Shown here: positions 44,034 through 53,479 of the stretch, piece after piece
Numbering within the stretch: position 1 is the first letter of the stretch
Layout: every line of letters begins with the position of its first letter
Assembly: GCF_000816845.1 (NCBI RefSeq)
Contig: NZ_CP006880.1
Span: 1,302,001 to 1,366,000 of the forward strand
Direction: 5' to 3'
From: Rhizobium gallicum bv. gallicum R602sp
GTDB taxonomy: Bacteria; Pseudomonadota; Alphaproteobacteria; Rhizobiales; Rhizobiaceae
Length of the DNA stretch: 64,000 bases
Made by a program: the position numbers and the translations under genes
The notes under the pieces: model-generated
Told to the model about the DNA's origin: nothing
The model's database searches: none
The model's input: the letters and a program-made list of their open reading frames with translations, nothing else

Positions 44034-45091
44034 GCGTCAACAAACCCGGTTCCGTCGTCTTCGAGAACGTCCGCAAGACCTTCGGCGCCTTCACCGCCAT
44101 ATCCGACCTGTCGCTGACAATCGAGCCCGGCACGCTGGTAACGCTGCTCGGTCCTTCGGGTTGCGGAAAGACGACGACGCTGCGCATGCTGGCAGGTCTT
44201 GAACTTCCTTCGGCGGGCCGCATCCTTATCGGCGGCAAGGATGTGACGATGCTTCCGGCCAATGAGCGCGATGTCTCGATGGTTTTCCAGTCCTATGCGC
44301 TCTTTCCGCACATGACGGCACTCGACAACGTCGCTTATGGCCTCGAATCCTCGGGGTTGAAGCGCAAGGAGGCCCGCGAGCGCGCCGAAGACGGTCTGAC
44401 GCTCGTCGGTCTTTCCGGGATGGGCCAGCGCCTGCCTGCCGAACTCTCCGGAGGTCAGCAGCAGCGTGTTGCCGTTGCCCGCGCGCTGGTGCTCGAACCG
44501 CAGGTGCTGCTCCTCGACGAGCCGCTGTCGAACCTCGATGCCCGGCTTCGCCGCCGGGTGAGAACGGAGATCCGCGATTTGCAGCAGCGGCTCGGCTTCA
44601 CCGCCGTCTACGTTACCCACGACCAGGACGAGGCGCTTGCCGTCTCCGACCAGATCATCGTCATGAAGGACGGTGAAGTCGCCCAGAAGGGCGCGCCGCG
44701 CGACCTCTACGATCAGCCGGTATCGGCATTCATCGCAGATTTCATGGGCGAGGCAAATGTCGTGGCCTGTGATGTTGTTGGCACCGAAGGCGGAGAAGCC
44801 ACGATCAACGTCGAAGGTCACTTGCATCGCGTCCCCGGCCGCAATGTCCGCCCCGGACCGGCTCAGCTCGCGGTGCGCCCGAACGCCATTACGCTGTCGG
44901 CGCGAAACGGCGGCGCCTTCAACGGACAGATCACGCATGCAGCCTATCTCGGCGACCGCGTGGAATACGAAGTGAAAACGAGCAACGGCACGCTTTTCGT
45001 CGTCGATCCTGCGGTCGAAAGAGCACTTCAGCCTTTGACGGAGGTTGAGATCAGCTTCAAGGATCGCGGGATTGCCATCATCGGCGGCTGA
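44030..45091 (+). CDS. AfuC/FbpC-like ABC importer ATPase
   Basis: A 353-residue ATPase: Walker A LGPSGCGKTTT (about 43-53), Q-loop MVFQSYALFPHM, signature LSGGQQQRVAVARAL, Walker [17 protein letters not shown], switch VTHDQDEALAVSD, and a C-terminal TOBE-like regulatory region (LAVRPNAITLSARNG). Starts inside the permease stop codon. It powers the AfuAB-like transporter and ends 26 nt before the phosphatase gene. Confidence 0.9.
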   Translation: MSVNKPGSVVFENVRKTFGAFTAISDLSLTIEPGTLVTLLGPSGCGKTTTLRMLAGLELPSAGRILIGGKDVTMLPANERDVSMVFQSYALFPHMTALDNVAYGLESSGLKRKEARERAEDGLTLVGLSGMGQRLPAELSGGQQQRVAVARALVLEPQVLLLDEPLSNLDARLRRRVRTEIRDLQQRLGFTAVYVTHDQDEALAVSDQIIVMKDGEVAQKGAPRDLYDQPVSAFIADFMGEANVVACDVVGTEGGEATINVEGHLHRVPGRNVRPGPAQLAVRPNAITLSARNGGAFNGQITHAAYLGDRVEYEVKTSNGTLFVVDPAVERALQPLTEVEISFKDRGIAIIGG

Positions 45092-45117
45092 GCCGCGTTT
45101 CATCAAGGGAAGATTTC

Positions 45118-45915
45118 ATGACATCGCATGCATCAAATCTCGAAGCCCGGCTCGCGCTTGCCGAAGCCGTAGCCCGCGAAGGGGGCGCTATGGCGCTTGA
45201 TTACTTCAAGCGCCGCGAGACGCTGGTGATTGAAACCAAGCGCGATCCGCAAGATGTCGTTTCGATCGCCGACCGGGAGGTCGAAAATCTGATCCGCGGA
45301 CGCTTCAACGAAGCCTATCCAGACGACGGCGTACTCGGTGAAGAATATGGGCTCGAAGCCGGCACGTCGGGCTTCACTTGGGTCGTCGATCCAATCGATG
45401 GCACCAGCCCCTTTATCAACGGCATGCCGAACTGGTGCATTTCGATTGCCTTGTTGCATGAAGGCGTTCCTGTCGTGGGTGTTATCTGCGCTCCGTGCCA
45501 CGACGAGCTTTATGCGGCTGCACTGGGGCTTGGCGCAACATTGAACGGCAAGACGCTTCGGCTCGATCCCACGCGCACCATCCGCAACAGCGTAACGGGC
45601 ATCGGTTCGAACAACTACGTAACGCCAGCTTTCGTGGGCAAGATGGTTGAAAGCCTGCTCGCTGCGGGCGGCAACTTTATCCGAAACGGCTCGGGCGCCC
45701 TGATGCTCGCCTATGTCGCGGCTGGCCGTCTGGTCGGCTATTACGAACCTTACATGCACGCCTGGGACTGCCTGGCAGGCTATTGTCTGGTGAAGGAAGC
45801 CGGCGGCTGGTATCAATCCTTCCCCACGGAGGGCGAAGGGCTGACGAAAGGGGCGCCGGTGCTTGCCGCCGCCCCCGGAGCTATCAAGGATCTGCGACAG
45901 GTGGCAGGCTTATGA
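45118..45915 (+). CDS. Inositol-monophosphatase-family phosphatase 2
   Basis: A 265-residue IMPase-family enzyme: LGEEYGLE (metal Glu), WVVDPIDGTSPFINGMPNWC (metal Asp pair) and MHAWDCLAGYCLVKEAGGW near the C-terminus. The SPFINGMPNW form is nearer the histidinol-phosphatase/HisN side of the family than the first copy at 31198, but the context is an importer operon. Encoded 26 nt after the ATPase, so likely co-expressed. It probably dephosphorylates the imported sugar phosphate in the cytoplasm, releasing the sugar and phosphate. Confidence 0.88.
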   Translation: MTSHASNLEARLALAEAVAREGGAMALDYFKRRETLVIETKRDPQDVVSIADREVENLIRGRFNEAYPDDGVLGEEYGLEAGTSGFTWVVDPIDGTSPFINGMPNWCISIALLHEGVPVVGVICAPCHDELYAAALGLGATLNGKTLRLDPTRTIRNSVTGIGSNNYVTPAFVGKMVESLLAAGGNFIRNGSGALMLAYVAAGRLVGYYEPYMHAWDCLAGYCLVKEAGGWYQSFPTEGEGLTKGAPVLAAAPGAIKDLRQVAGL

Positions 45916-46099
45916 AAGACAGATGCTGGTCAGGGCAAGAGCCGGCGCCAACTTGCGTCGATCGCTCCTTAAGCGGTACCGGCATTTCGTCTTTCGGGAT
46001 TGCCGTTGAACAGGATTTCCATGGGCAATCGAGGAGGATTGTCCTTGGAATATTTGGATGCCGGCTTGCCGGCTTCACCCAACAAACAGGGAGGAACTA

Positions 46100-47410
46100 A
46101 TGTCCATTCGTACAGTTCTCTTATCGACAGCGGCTATCGCCGTTTCGCTTGGCGCGGCACCGCAAGCGTTTGCACTCACTGAGCTGCAGTGGTGGCACGC
46201 CATGGCCGGCGCAAACAACGAAGTCGTCGAACAGATTTCAAAGGAATTCAACGCAAGCCAGGCGGACTATAAGATCGTTCCGGTCTTCAAGGGCAGCTAC
46301 CCCGAAACCCTAAATGCCGGCATCGCCGCGTTCCGTGCCAAGCAGCCGCCCGCTATTCTTCAGGTGTTCGACGCCGGTAGCGGCGTTATGATGGGGGCTG
46401 AAGGCGCAATCATGCCCGCCGCCGAGGTGCTCGAAAAGGGCGGCTACAGCTTCGACAAGTCGGAATATCTGCCAGGTATCGTCGCCTATTATTCGAAGCC
46501 GGATGGCACGATGCTGTCCTTTCCTTACAATTCTTCCTCGCCGATCCTCTACTACAACAAGGATACCTTCAAGAAAGCCGGCCTGGATCCAGAAACTCCA
46601 CCGAAAACGTGGCCGGAGGTGTTTGAGGCCGCCAAAAAGATCAAAGCGAGTGGCGCATCATCCTGCGGCTTGACCTCCACCTGGCTCACCTGGATCCAGA
46701 CAGAGAACTTCGCAGCCTGGAACAACGTATCCTACGGTTCAAACGAAAACGGCCTTGGCGGAACCGAGGTGACGCTCGCCTTCAACAGCCCGCTTTTCGT
46801 TCAGCATTTTCAGGCGATCGCCGACCTCGCCAAGGATGACACGTTCCGCTATGGCGGGCGCACCTCGGAAGCCAAACAGCTCTTCACTTCCGGTGAATGC
46901 GGCATCATGACGGAATCGTCAGGCGGCCTCGGCGATATCGTCAAATCCGGCATGAACTACGGCATCGGACAATTGCCTTATTATGAAGGCGAAGGTCGGC
47001 CACAGAACACGATTCCCGGCGGGGCCAGTCTCTGGGTTTTTGCGGGTAAGAGCGATGCTGAATACAAGGGCATCGCCGAGTTCTTCCACTTCCTGTCGCA
47101 GACAAACGTCCAGGCGCGGCTGCATCAGGTTTCCGGCTACATGCCGGTCACGATGGCCGCTTATGAGGAAACGAAGAAGTCGGGTTTCTACGACAAGAAC
47201 CCGGGGCGGCAAACGCCAATCCTGCAGATGATGGGCAAGGCACCGACGGAAAACTCCAAGGGGGTGCGCCTCCCGAACTTGCCGCAGGTCCGCGACATCA
47301 TGAATGAGGAATTCGAGGCCATGCTTGCGGGAAAACAGGATGCAAAAACGGCACTCGACAAGGCTGTCGAACGCGGCAACGCTGCTATCAAGCAGGCCGT
47401 TAGCCAGTAG
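46100..47410 (+). CDS. ugpB: Glycerol-3-phosphate-binding protein UgpB
   Basis: A 436-residue periplasmic binding protein with signal peptide MSIRTVLLSTAAIAVSLGAA (cleavage near AFA). UgpB features are ELQWWHAMAGANNEVVEQIS at the mature start, VFKGSYPETLNAGIAAFRAK, and FPYNSSSPILYYNKD. It captures sn-glycerol-3-phosphate or glycerophosphocholine. The start at 46100 is behind GGGAGGAACTA. It follows phosphatase 2 by 184 nt on the same strand; I see no strong Pho box in the gap, only an imperfect half-match on the other strand, so read-through from the importer operon is possible. Confidence 0.93.
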   Translation: MSIRTVLLSTAAIAVSLGAAPQAFALTELQWWHAMAGANNEVVEQISKEFNASQADYKIVPVFKGSYPETLNAGIAAFRAKQPPAILQVFDAGSGVMMGAEGAIMPAAEVLEKGGYSFDKSEYLPGIVAYYSKPDGTMLSFPYNSSSPILYYNKDTFKKAGLDPETPPKTWPEVFEAAKKIKASGASSCGLTSTWLTWIQTENFAAWNNVSYGSNENGLGGTEVTLAFNSPLFVQHFQAIADLAKDDTFRYGGRTSEAKQLFTSGECGIMTESSGGLGDIVKSGMNYGIGQLPYYEGEGRPQNTIPGGASLWVFAGKSDAEYKGIAEFFHFLSQTNVQARLHQVSGYMPVTMAAYEETKKSGFYDKNPGRQTPILQMMGKAPTENSKGVRLPNLPQVRDIMNEEFEAMLAGKQDAKTALDKAVERGNAAIKQAVSQ

Positions 47411-47426
47411 TCGTCGAAATGACTTG

Positions 47427-47452
47427 CGCCCGCGGCCCACAGGCCGCGGGCG
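47427..47452 (+). repeat. Hairpin between ugpB and ugpA
   Basis: A perfect 11-bp stem (CGCCCGCGGCC / GGCCGCGGGCG) with loop CACA, 16 nt past the ugpB stop. There is no following T run. It is likely an mRNA-stabilising or attenuating element that keeps ugpB expression above that of the permeases, as at 26188. Confidence 0.75.
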
Positions 47453-47476
47453 GTTCTTCATGTCAAGGAGTTCTCC

Positions 47477-48358
47477 GTGCAGCGCGTTGTTTTTCCAAAC
47501 AAGATGCTTCCCTATTTCCTGGTTGCTCCGCAAATTATCCTGACCGTTGTTTTCTTTTTCTGGCCGGCAAGCCAGGCCCTCTACCAGTCGGTACAGCGCG
47601 AGGATCCCTTCGGCTTGAAGAGCGGCTTCGTCGGCCTTGCAAATTTCCGCGACGTCTTTGCGGACCCCAACTATCTGCATTCTCTGCAGGTCACGATCGT
47701 CTTCAGCCTACTGACGGCATTGCTTTCGATGGTCGTGGCATTGGCGCTCGCGACTGCCGCAGATAAAGTCGTGCGTGGTCAGACCTTTTACCGAACGCTG
47801 CTGATTTGGCCTTATGCGGTCGCGCCCGCCGTGGCCGGCATGCTCTGGCTTTTCATGTTCAATCCTGCAATGGGCACGTTTGCCTATCTTCTGCGGCGTA
47901 ACGGCTTCATGTGGGATCCGCTGCTCAACGGCGATCAAGCAATGATGCTTGTTGTCGTGGCGGCTGCGTGGAAGCAGATCAGCTACAACTTCCTGTTCTT
48001 CGTCGCCGGCCTGCAAGCCATTCCGAAATCGCTGATCGAGGCTGCGGCAATCGACGGAGCGCGCGGCAACCGACGTTTCTGGACGATCGTTTTCCCGCTT
48101 TTGGCACCGACGACCTTCTTCCTGCTCGTCGTCAACACCGTCTACGCCTTCTTCGATACCTTCGGCATCATCCATGCAGTCACCGGCGGCGGCCCCGCCA
48201 AGGCCACCGAAACGCTCGTCTACAAGGTCTATAATGACGGCTTCGTGAACCTCAATCTTGGCTCGTCGGCCGCTCAATCCGTCATCTTGATGATCATCGT
48301 CATTGCGCTGACCGCGTTTCAGTTCCGCTTCGTCGAGAAGCGCGTGCACTATGCGTGA
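47477..48358 (+). CDS. ugpA: Glycerol-3-phosphate ABC permease UgpA
   Basis: A 293-residue permease with six helices: [20 protein letters not shown] first, and EAA loop [20 protein letters not shown] near residue 200. [20 protein letters not shown] is the conserved C-terminal loop of UgpA proteins. It pairs with UgpE. It begins with a GTG at 47477 behind AAGGAG and is 9 nt before ugpE. Confidence 0.92.
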   Translation: MQRVVFPNKMLPYFLVAPQIILTVVFFFWPASQALYQSVQREDPFGLKSGFVGLANFRDVFADPNYLHSLQVTIVFSLLTALLSMVVALALATAADKVVRGQTFYRTLLIWPYAVAPAVAGMLWLFMFNPAMGTFAYLLRRNGFMWDPLLNGDQAMMLVVVAAAWKQISYNFLFFVAGLQAIPKSLIEAAAIDGARGNRRFWTIVFPLLAPTTFFLLVVNTVYAFFDTFGIIHAVTGGGPAKATETLVYKVYNDGFVNLNLGSSAAQSVILMIIVIALTAFQFRFVEKRVHYA

Positions 48359-48367
48359 GATGCGGCA

Positions 48368-49216
48368 ATGATCGAAAAACGCCCCCTCGCCAATCTTATC
48401 GGCCATCTGATGCTGATTGTCGGCATCATCATCGTCGCGTTCCCGATCTATTACACGTTCGTCGCCTCGACAATGACGTCGGCGGAGATCATCAGGCCGC
48501 CCATCTCGCTGTTGCCCGGCGATCATTTCGTAGAGAACTACACCTCCGCACTTTCCGGCGGTGTTGAACAGGTCGTCGGAGTGAGCCTCGAGCGCCTGCT
48601 CTTCAACACATTTGTCGTGGCGGTCCTGATAGCGGTCGGAAAGATTCTGATCTCCTTTCTCTCGGCTTTCGCGATCGTTTTCTTCCGTTTCCCGTTTCGC
48701 ATGGCCTTCTTCTGGATGATCTTCATCACGTTGATGCTTCCAGTCGAGGTTCGTATCCTTCCGACCTATAAGGTGATCGTCGATCTCGGCATGATCGACA
48801 CCTATGCCGGATTGACACTTCCGCTGATGGCCTCTGCCACGGCGACATTTCTCTTCCGCCAGTTTTTCCTGACAATCCCAGGGGAATTACTGGAGGCGGC
48901 GCGGATCGACAGCGCCGGCCCCTTCCGCTTCATGCGCGATATACTGCTACCCTTGTCGAAGACGAATATCGCAGCGCTCTTCGTGATCCTCTTCATCTAT
49001 GGCTGGACCCAGTATCTCTGGCCTTTGCTTGTCACCAATGACGCGAAGATGAATACGATCATCATCGCTCTTCGAAAGATGATGGATTTCGCCGATGCGG
49101 CAACCCCCTGGAACTACGTGATGGTGACAGCAATCCTTGCAATCATTCCGCCCATTCTCGTCGTCGTGCTCATGCAGCGCTGGTTCGTAAAAGGTCTTGT
49201 GGAGACGGAAAAGTAA
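48368..49216 (+). CDS. ugpE: Glycerol-3-phosphate ABC permease UgpE
   Basis: A 282-residue permease with six helices ([20 protein letters not shown] first). The EAA loop is [20 protein letters not shown]; the [20 protein letters not shown] block is characteristic of UgpE. Its stop codon overlaps the ATG of ugpC by one base (TAATG). Confidence 0.92.
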   Translation: MIEKRPLANLIGHLMLIVGIIIVAFPIYYTFVASTMTSAEIIRPPISLLPGDHFVENYTSALSGGVEQVVGVSLERLLFNTFVVAVLIAVGKILISFLSAFAIVFFRFPFRMAFFWMIFITLMLPVEVRILPTYKVIVDLGMIDTYAGLTLPLMASATATFLFRQFFLTIPGELLEAARIDSAGPFRFMRDILLPLSKTNIAALFVILFIYGWTQYLWPLLVTNDAKMNTIIIALRKMMDFADAATPWNYVMVTAILAIIPPILVVVLMQRWFVKGLVETEK

Positions 49217-50268
49217 TGGCCAAGATCAATCTCAACGATGTCCGCAAGACCTATGGCGGCGGTATCGAAGCCATCAAGGGAGTATCGATGGAAATCGCAG
49301 ACGGCGAGTTCGTCGTGCTCGTCGGGCCTTCAGGCTGCGGCAAATCAACGTTGCTGCGAATGATCGCCGGTCTCGAAGGCATCACGTCGGGCGAAATCGC
49401 CATTGGCGATCGCGTGGTCAATCGCCTGGAGCCGTCCGAGCGCGATATCGCCATGGTCTTCCAGAACTACGCGCTTTACCCGCATATGACGGTTCGGCAG
49501 AACCTTGCTTACGGCCTGAAGAACCGCAAGACACCGAAAGACGAAATCGAGCGCCGCATCGAAAAGGCTGCAAGCGCGCTCGAGATCGAGGCGTTTTTAG
49601 AGCGCAAACCGAGGCAGTTGTCGGGCGGGCAGCGTCAGCGTGTGGCGATGGGGCGCGCCATCGTGCGAGAGCCGGCCGCTTTCCTGTTTGACGAGCCGCT
49701 CTCCAATCTTGATGCCAAGCTCCGCGTACAGATGCGCGTCGAGATCAAGCGCCTGCAGCGTTCGCTGGCGACAACAAGCGTCTACGTGACCCATGACCAG
49801 ATGGAGGCGATGACACTGGCCGATCGTCTTGTAGTGCTGAACGGTGGCCAGATTGACCAGATCGGCACACCAATCGAGCTTTACGAGAAGCCGGCCACGA
49901 CCTTCGTTGCAACCTTTATCGGCTCGCCTTCCATGAACCTTTGGGACCGGACCGGTGACAGCAGCGGCTTCTTGCTATCGCCCAGCACCGCCCTCCCCGC
50001 CAGTGCCGTCACGCTGGGAGTCCGACCGGAGGACCTCCACATTTGGCAAGAGGGCAGAGCGGATGCGTTCAGGGCTGACGCGCGGGTTGGCGCCGTCGAG
50101 CTCGTTGGAGCGGAAAGCTATGTCCACGCTTGGCTCGCAAACGGTCAGCCGATCGTCTTCCGGGTTCCCGGCCGGTCGCGGATCGCCATTGACGAAGGTG
50201 TGTCGGTCTGCGCGGCTGCCGAAAGCCTTCACCTCTTCGACGACGGCGGCAGACGCATGACTTGGTAG
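49216..50268 (+). CDS. ugpC: Glycerol-3-phosphate ABC ATPase UgpC
   Basis: A 350-residue ATPase: Walker [13 protein letters not shown] (about 36-47), [12 protein letters not shown], signature [15 protein letters not shown], Walker [16 protein letters not shown], switch [22 protein letters not shown], and a C-terminal regulatory domain ([13 protein letters not shown]). It completes an intact ugpBAEC importer. No UgpQ follows, but a GDPD is encoded at 29431 in the same region. The IS remnant begins about 105 nt downstream. Confidence 0.92.
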   Translation: MAKINLNDVRKTYGGGIEAIKGVSMEIADGEFVVLVGPSGCGKSTLLRMIAGLEGITSGEIAIGDRVVNRLEPSERDIAMVFQNYALYPHMTVRQNLAYGLKNRKTPKDEIERRIEKAASALEIEAFLERKPRQLSGGQRQRVAMGRAIVREPAAFLFDEPLSNLDAKLRVQMRVEIKRLQRSLATTSVYVTHDQMEAMTLADRLVVLNGGQIDQIGTPIELYEKPATTFVATFIGSPSMNLWDRTGDSSGFLLSPSTALPASAVTLGVRPEDLHIWQEGRADAFRADARVGAVELVGAESYVHAWLANGQPIVFRVPGRSRIAIDEGVSVCAAAESLHLFDDGGRRMTW

Positions 50269-50373
50269 ACCGCCCCGAGGTGCAGGAAGCTCGCTTGCAG
50301 GCCGGAAACATCGTCATTACCTGGGTTGTCACGCTTCGTGCCGCGGCATATATCTCGGCTCTCGTCTACTGTG

Positions 50374-51205
50374 GGTCACGCACTCATAAATTGCTGGTGG
50401 TAGCTGCTGATGAGCCAGCCTCGCTACGAGTTGACGGATTTCGAGTGGTCGGTGATCGAGCCGCTGCTACCGAGCAAGCCGCGCGGGGTGCCTCGGGTTG
50501 ACGACCGGCGTGTTCTGAATGGGATTTACTGGCGTCTTCGGACCCGGCTCGCCGTGGACGGAAATTCCCGAGCGCTACGGCCCGTATACGACCTGCTACA
50601 ACCGCTTCGTCAGATGGCGCAAGGCGGGCGTATGGGACCGGCTCTTCGATGCTGTATCAAGGTTTACGATGGCGATGTGCAGATGATCGACAGCTCGTCG
50701 GTCCGGGTTCACCAGCATGGTGCCAACGGTAAAAAAGGGCGCGCGCCGGATACCGCCGGGGCGTGAGCCTGACGACAGATGCATGGGGCGCTCGCGCGGT
50801 GGACTGACCACTAAGATCCACGCGCTGGTCGATGCGCGCCCTGCCGATCGCCCTCAAGCTGACGCCCGACAAGCACACGATGGCAGGAGCGCCGCCGACA
50901 TGCTCGATACGCTCGGCGGCGGCGGCGTGCTGCTCGCCGATCGCGCCTACGACAGTGATGCCTTGCGCCTCCAGATGGCCGCGCGCGGCGTATGGGCCAA
51001 CATCAAGCCGATGCCCGGCCGCGAACGCCGCCCGCCGTTCAGCGCCTTCCTCTATCGCTACCGCAACCTCGTCGAACGCTTCCTCAGCAAACTCAAGCAC
51101 TTCCGTGCCGTCGCCACCCGCTTCGAGAAGCACAGCGAAAACTACCTTGTTCTCGTCAAACTCGCTTCAGCCAAAATCTGGTTGCGGCTTTACGAGTCGG
51201 TGAGC
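50374..51205 (+). mobile_element. Degenerate IS5-family insertion sequence
   Basis: Transposase remnants are bounded by imperfect terminal inverted repeats. The left end is GGTCACGCACTCATAAA (50374-50390), the right end TTTACGAGTCGGTGAGC (51189-51205). The right end of the second fragment (51752-51768) matches the left repeat even better. The element is about 830 nt and inactive because its transposase is frameshifted. Confidence 0.75.
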
Positions 51206-51208
51206 TAG
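50410..51208 (+). pseudogene. IS5-family transposase, frameshifted
   Basis: The start MSQPRYELTDFEWSVIEPLL and PRGVPRVDDRRVLNGIYW are intact. The frame is then lost: ERYGPYTTCYNRFVRWRKAG is in another frame, then YDGDVQMIDSSSVRVHQHGA returns, and DDRCMGRSRGGLTTKIHALV follows a further shift. LPIALKLTP is in a third frame, before HDGRSAADMLDTL, LLADRAYDSDAL (DDE-type Asp) and YRYRNLVERFLSKLKHFRAV at the end. Four or more shifts make it non-functional. The intact family is about 255-265 residues. Confidence 0.88.
51135..51208 (+). repeat. Direct repeat, copy 1: 3' end of the IS element
   Basis: The last ~74 nt of the transposase (GCGAAAACTACCTTGTTCTC to the TAG) recur at 51699-51771 in the same orientation with only a handful of differences, so the two copies bracket the EthD gene. 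Confidence 0.85.
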
Positions 51209-51256
51209 AAGGCCCCTCTCGGACGCTCGGAGAGGCGTTCAGGCAGGAGCCCGACC

Positions 51257-51571
51257 ATGATCAAGATGAGCGTCTATTATCCGGCCGATGGCGGCTCGAA
51301 GTTCGATCACGATTACTACCGCACCCGCCACATGCCACTGATCCAGGAACGGCTCGGCGATGCCTGCCTGCGCTACGAGATCGATAAGGGCCTTGCGGGT
51401 CGCGAACCTGGAAGCGCGCCGCAGTTCGTCGCGGCGTGCCACGTCTACTCGCCGACCCTGGCGATATTCCAGGAGGCGTTAGGTCCCCACCGCGCGGAGA
51501 TCGCCGCGGACGTGGCCAACTATACGGACATCGCGCCCATCGTGCAGATCAGCGAAGTCGTTGGAGGGTAG
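51257..51571 (+). CDS. EthD-family small protein
   Basis: A 104-residue alpha/beta-barrel dimeric protein of the EthD group. The hallmark opening is KMSVYYPADGGSKFDHDYYR then TRHMPLIQERLGD, and the C-terminal part is FQEALGPHRAEIAADVANYT. EthD-type proteins accompany degradation of ethers or aromatic compounds or have unknown roles. The ribosome site GGCAGGAG precedes the ATG. The gene lies between an IS relic and a second IS end fragment, which suggests it arrived by transposition or recombination. Intact. Confidence 0.82.
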   Translation: MIKMSVYYPADGGSKFDHDYYRTRHMPLIQERLGDACLRYEIDKGLAGREPGSAPQFVAACHVYSPTLAIFQEALGPHRAEIAADVANYTDIAPIVQISEVVGG

Positions 51572-51698
51572 GGCTTCGGCGCGTCAGGCGTAGCCGTCGA
51601 ACTTTCCGGGATCGGCTCAGTGCTGGCGCACCTGATCCATGGTGACGTAGCCGGTGCCGAACCGGTCGACGATCGGGAACACGGGGGTTGCCGTTGAA

Positions 51699-51771
51699 GC
51701 GAAAACTACCTTGCTCTCGTCAAACTCGGCTCAGCCAAAATCTGGATGCGCTTTATGAGTCGGTGACCTAG
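51699..51771 (+). repeat. Direct repeat, copy 2: second IS 3'-end fragment
   Basis: 73 nt nearly identical to 51135-51208, encoding ENYLALVKLGSAKIW in one frame, and ending in the inverted repeat TTTATGAGTCGGTGACC (51752-51768). No transposase upstream part is present, so it is the truncated right end of a second IS copy or the original right end of the element. Confidence 0.82.
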
Positions 51772-52194
51772 ACTAGTCCACTTTGTTTGATAGCGACCGC
51801 CTGAAACAACGCCTGATGGGGTGTGAATAACCGGCCAGAGAGATCAGTGCGTTTGAGTGTTGGGCGGTGTCTGCACTGAGCCTCGGTCCGTGCAGCCAGC
51901 CCGTCGAACGCTAGGGCTCCGTGACATAAGCCTCAGCGCCGCTTTGAGAAACCTTCACGAAGTCACGGATCCTTGTCTTGGCAGTAAGCGTAAAGCCGGC
52001 ACGAATGTCGTTCCTAGCGGATGATGCGATTTTCTTAAGGTCAACGACAACCGGGGATCATGCGATCGATGCGTTCTCGCGAATACACAAAATTGGTCGA
52101 ACCTGCCTTGCCTAAGCGAGCAATCTCTTGGAAGCTGCTGCTTGAAGACAGGACGTGTTAACGCGTCCGGCAATGCAGATTCGAAAGATTACTT
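51772..52194. other. Intergenic region before the glycerate kinase
   Basis: 423 nt with no recognisable gene. Apart from the palindrome at 52151-52168, listed separately, I see no structure. It probably includes the promoter for the glycerate kinase gene. Confidence 0.4.
52151..52168. promoter_or_regulatory. 18-nt palindrome upstream of the glycerate kinase
   Basis: GGACGTGTTAACGCGTCC is symmetrical except for one pair, with GTTAAC at its centre. It lies 27 nt before the GTG start, so it could be an operator at the promoter or the leader. No regulator gene adjoins it except the AraC gene beyond the kinase. Confidence 0.4.
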
Positions 52195-53457
52195 GTGGCT
52201 GTTTCATCCCCCCGCACCTTTTTGACATCGCTGTTTCACGCCGCTGTCCGTGCCGCCGATCCCTTGTCGGGCATCAAGGCGCATCTGCCTGCGAAGCCAA
52301 AAGGCCGAACGGTGGTGATCGGCGCGGGCAAGGGGGCAGCGCAAATGGCTCGCGCGCTTGAAAGCGTCTGGGACGCGCCGCTCGATGGCGTGGTCGTGAC
52401 GCGCTACGGCTACGGCTGCGAAACAAAGAAGATCGACATCATCGAAGCCGCCCATCCGGTGCCGGATGCCGCTGGTCTTTCCGCATCGAAGCGGTTGGTC
52501 GAAGCGCTGAAAGATCTGACGGCAGACGATCTCGTGATCGCGCTGATCTGCGGTGGTGGCTCGGCGCTTCTGCCCGCCCCGCCCGAAGGCCTGACGCTTG
52601 AAGATGAGATCGCGCTTAATGAAAGGCTGCTGGCTTCCGGAGCGCCGATCTCGGCCATGAACGTCGTGCGCAAGCATCTATCCACCATCAAGGGCGGGCG
52701 GCTCGCGGCGGCCACGAAAGCGCGCGTCGTCAGCCTCATCGTATCGGATATCCCGGGAGACAATCCCGCCCATGTCGCCTCAGGACCCACCGTTCCCGAT
52801 CGCTCCACCCGGTATGAGGCTATCGAGGTCGTCCGGCAATATGGCCTCCAGCTTCCCAAGGCAGCGCTCGATCACCTGAGCTCCCCGGCCGCAGACGCGC
52901 CCCTTCGGGACGATCCGATCTTTGCCGGACACGAACATCACATCATCGCTTCGGCCGGTGTGTCGCTCGAGGCCGCCGCTCAACTGGCCAAGTCCAACGG
53001 CATCACCCCCGTGATCCTGTCGGATTCGATCGAGGGCGAATCCCGTGACGCTGCACTGGTGCACGCGGCCATAGCCCGTGAGGTTCTTGGCCGCAACCGA
53101 CCATTCGAAAAGCCTGCGGTCATCCTCTCGGGCGGAGAGACAACCGTGACACTCCGCGCCAAGGGCGGCAGAGGCGGGCGCAACGGGGAATTTGCGCTTG
53201 CCGCCGCACTCGCAATCGACGGATACGACATCCACCTCCTGGCAGCAGACACCGACGGGATCGACGGCTCGCAAGACAACGCCGGCGCATTTGCCGACGG
53301 CACCACCGTCAGGCGCCTGCGCGAAGCCGGCCTCGATCCCCGCCGCCTGCTTGATGGCAATGACAGCTATTCGGCCTTCCAGGCTATCGGCGACCTCTTC
53401 GAGACTGGCCCGACAGGCACCAACGTCAACGATTTCAGGGCGATCTTGGTTCGCTGA
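52195..53457 (+). CDS. Glycerate 2-kinase (MOFRL/TtuD family)
   Basis: A 420-residue protein of the MOFRL/DUF4147 family, ATP-dependent glycerate 2-kinases once annotated as hydroxypyruvate reductase TtuD. Visible blocks are [54 protein letters not shown] (catalytic Lys/Arg), [16 protein letters not shown] and the C-terminal MOFRL part [20 protein letters not shown] and [14 protein letters not shown]. It feeds glycerate into glycolysis as 2-phosphoglycerate, for example from tartrate, serine or sugar-acid breakdown. It starts with GTG. It is convergent with the AraC gene downstream. Confidence 0.9.
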   Translation: MAVSSPRTFLTSLFHAAVRAADPLSGIKAHLPAKPKGRTVVIGAGKGAAQMARALESVWDAPLDGVVVTRYGYGCETKKIDIIEAAHPVPDAAGLSASKRLVEALKDLTADDLVIALICGGGSALLPAPPEGLTLEDEIALNERLLASGAPISAMNVVRKHLSTIKGGRLAAATKARVVSLIVSDIPGDNPAHVASGPTVPDRSTRYEAIEVVRQYGLQLPKAALDHLSSPAADAPLRDDPIFAGHEHHIIASAGVSLEAAAQLAKSNGITPVILSDSIEGESRDAALVHAAIAREVLGRNRPFEKPAVILSGGETTVTLRAKGGRGGRNGEFALAAALAIDGYDIHLLAADTDGIDGSQDNAGAFADGTTVRRLREAGLDPRRLLDGNDSYSAFQAIGDLFETGPTGTNVNDFRAILVR

Positions 53458-53479
53458 TGGCGAAGCCAGGCGCCGGCGT

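Noticed and set aside
40687..45091. Straight annotation as an Fe(III) ABC transporter
   Set aside because: The binding protein lacks the two Tyr iron ligands, and the operon contains a sugar-phosphatase-type enzyme and a LacI regulator instead of iron genes.
45916..46099. Pho box upstream of ugpB
   Set aside because: Only an imperfect match on the reverse strand (CTGACC...CTGTCT) near the previous stop; too weak to claim.
50374..51771. CRISPR-like or tandem repeat structure
   Set aside because: There are only two copies of a ~74-nt sequence and both derive from the end of an IS transposase.
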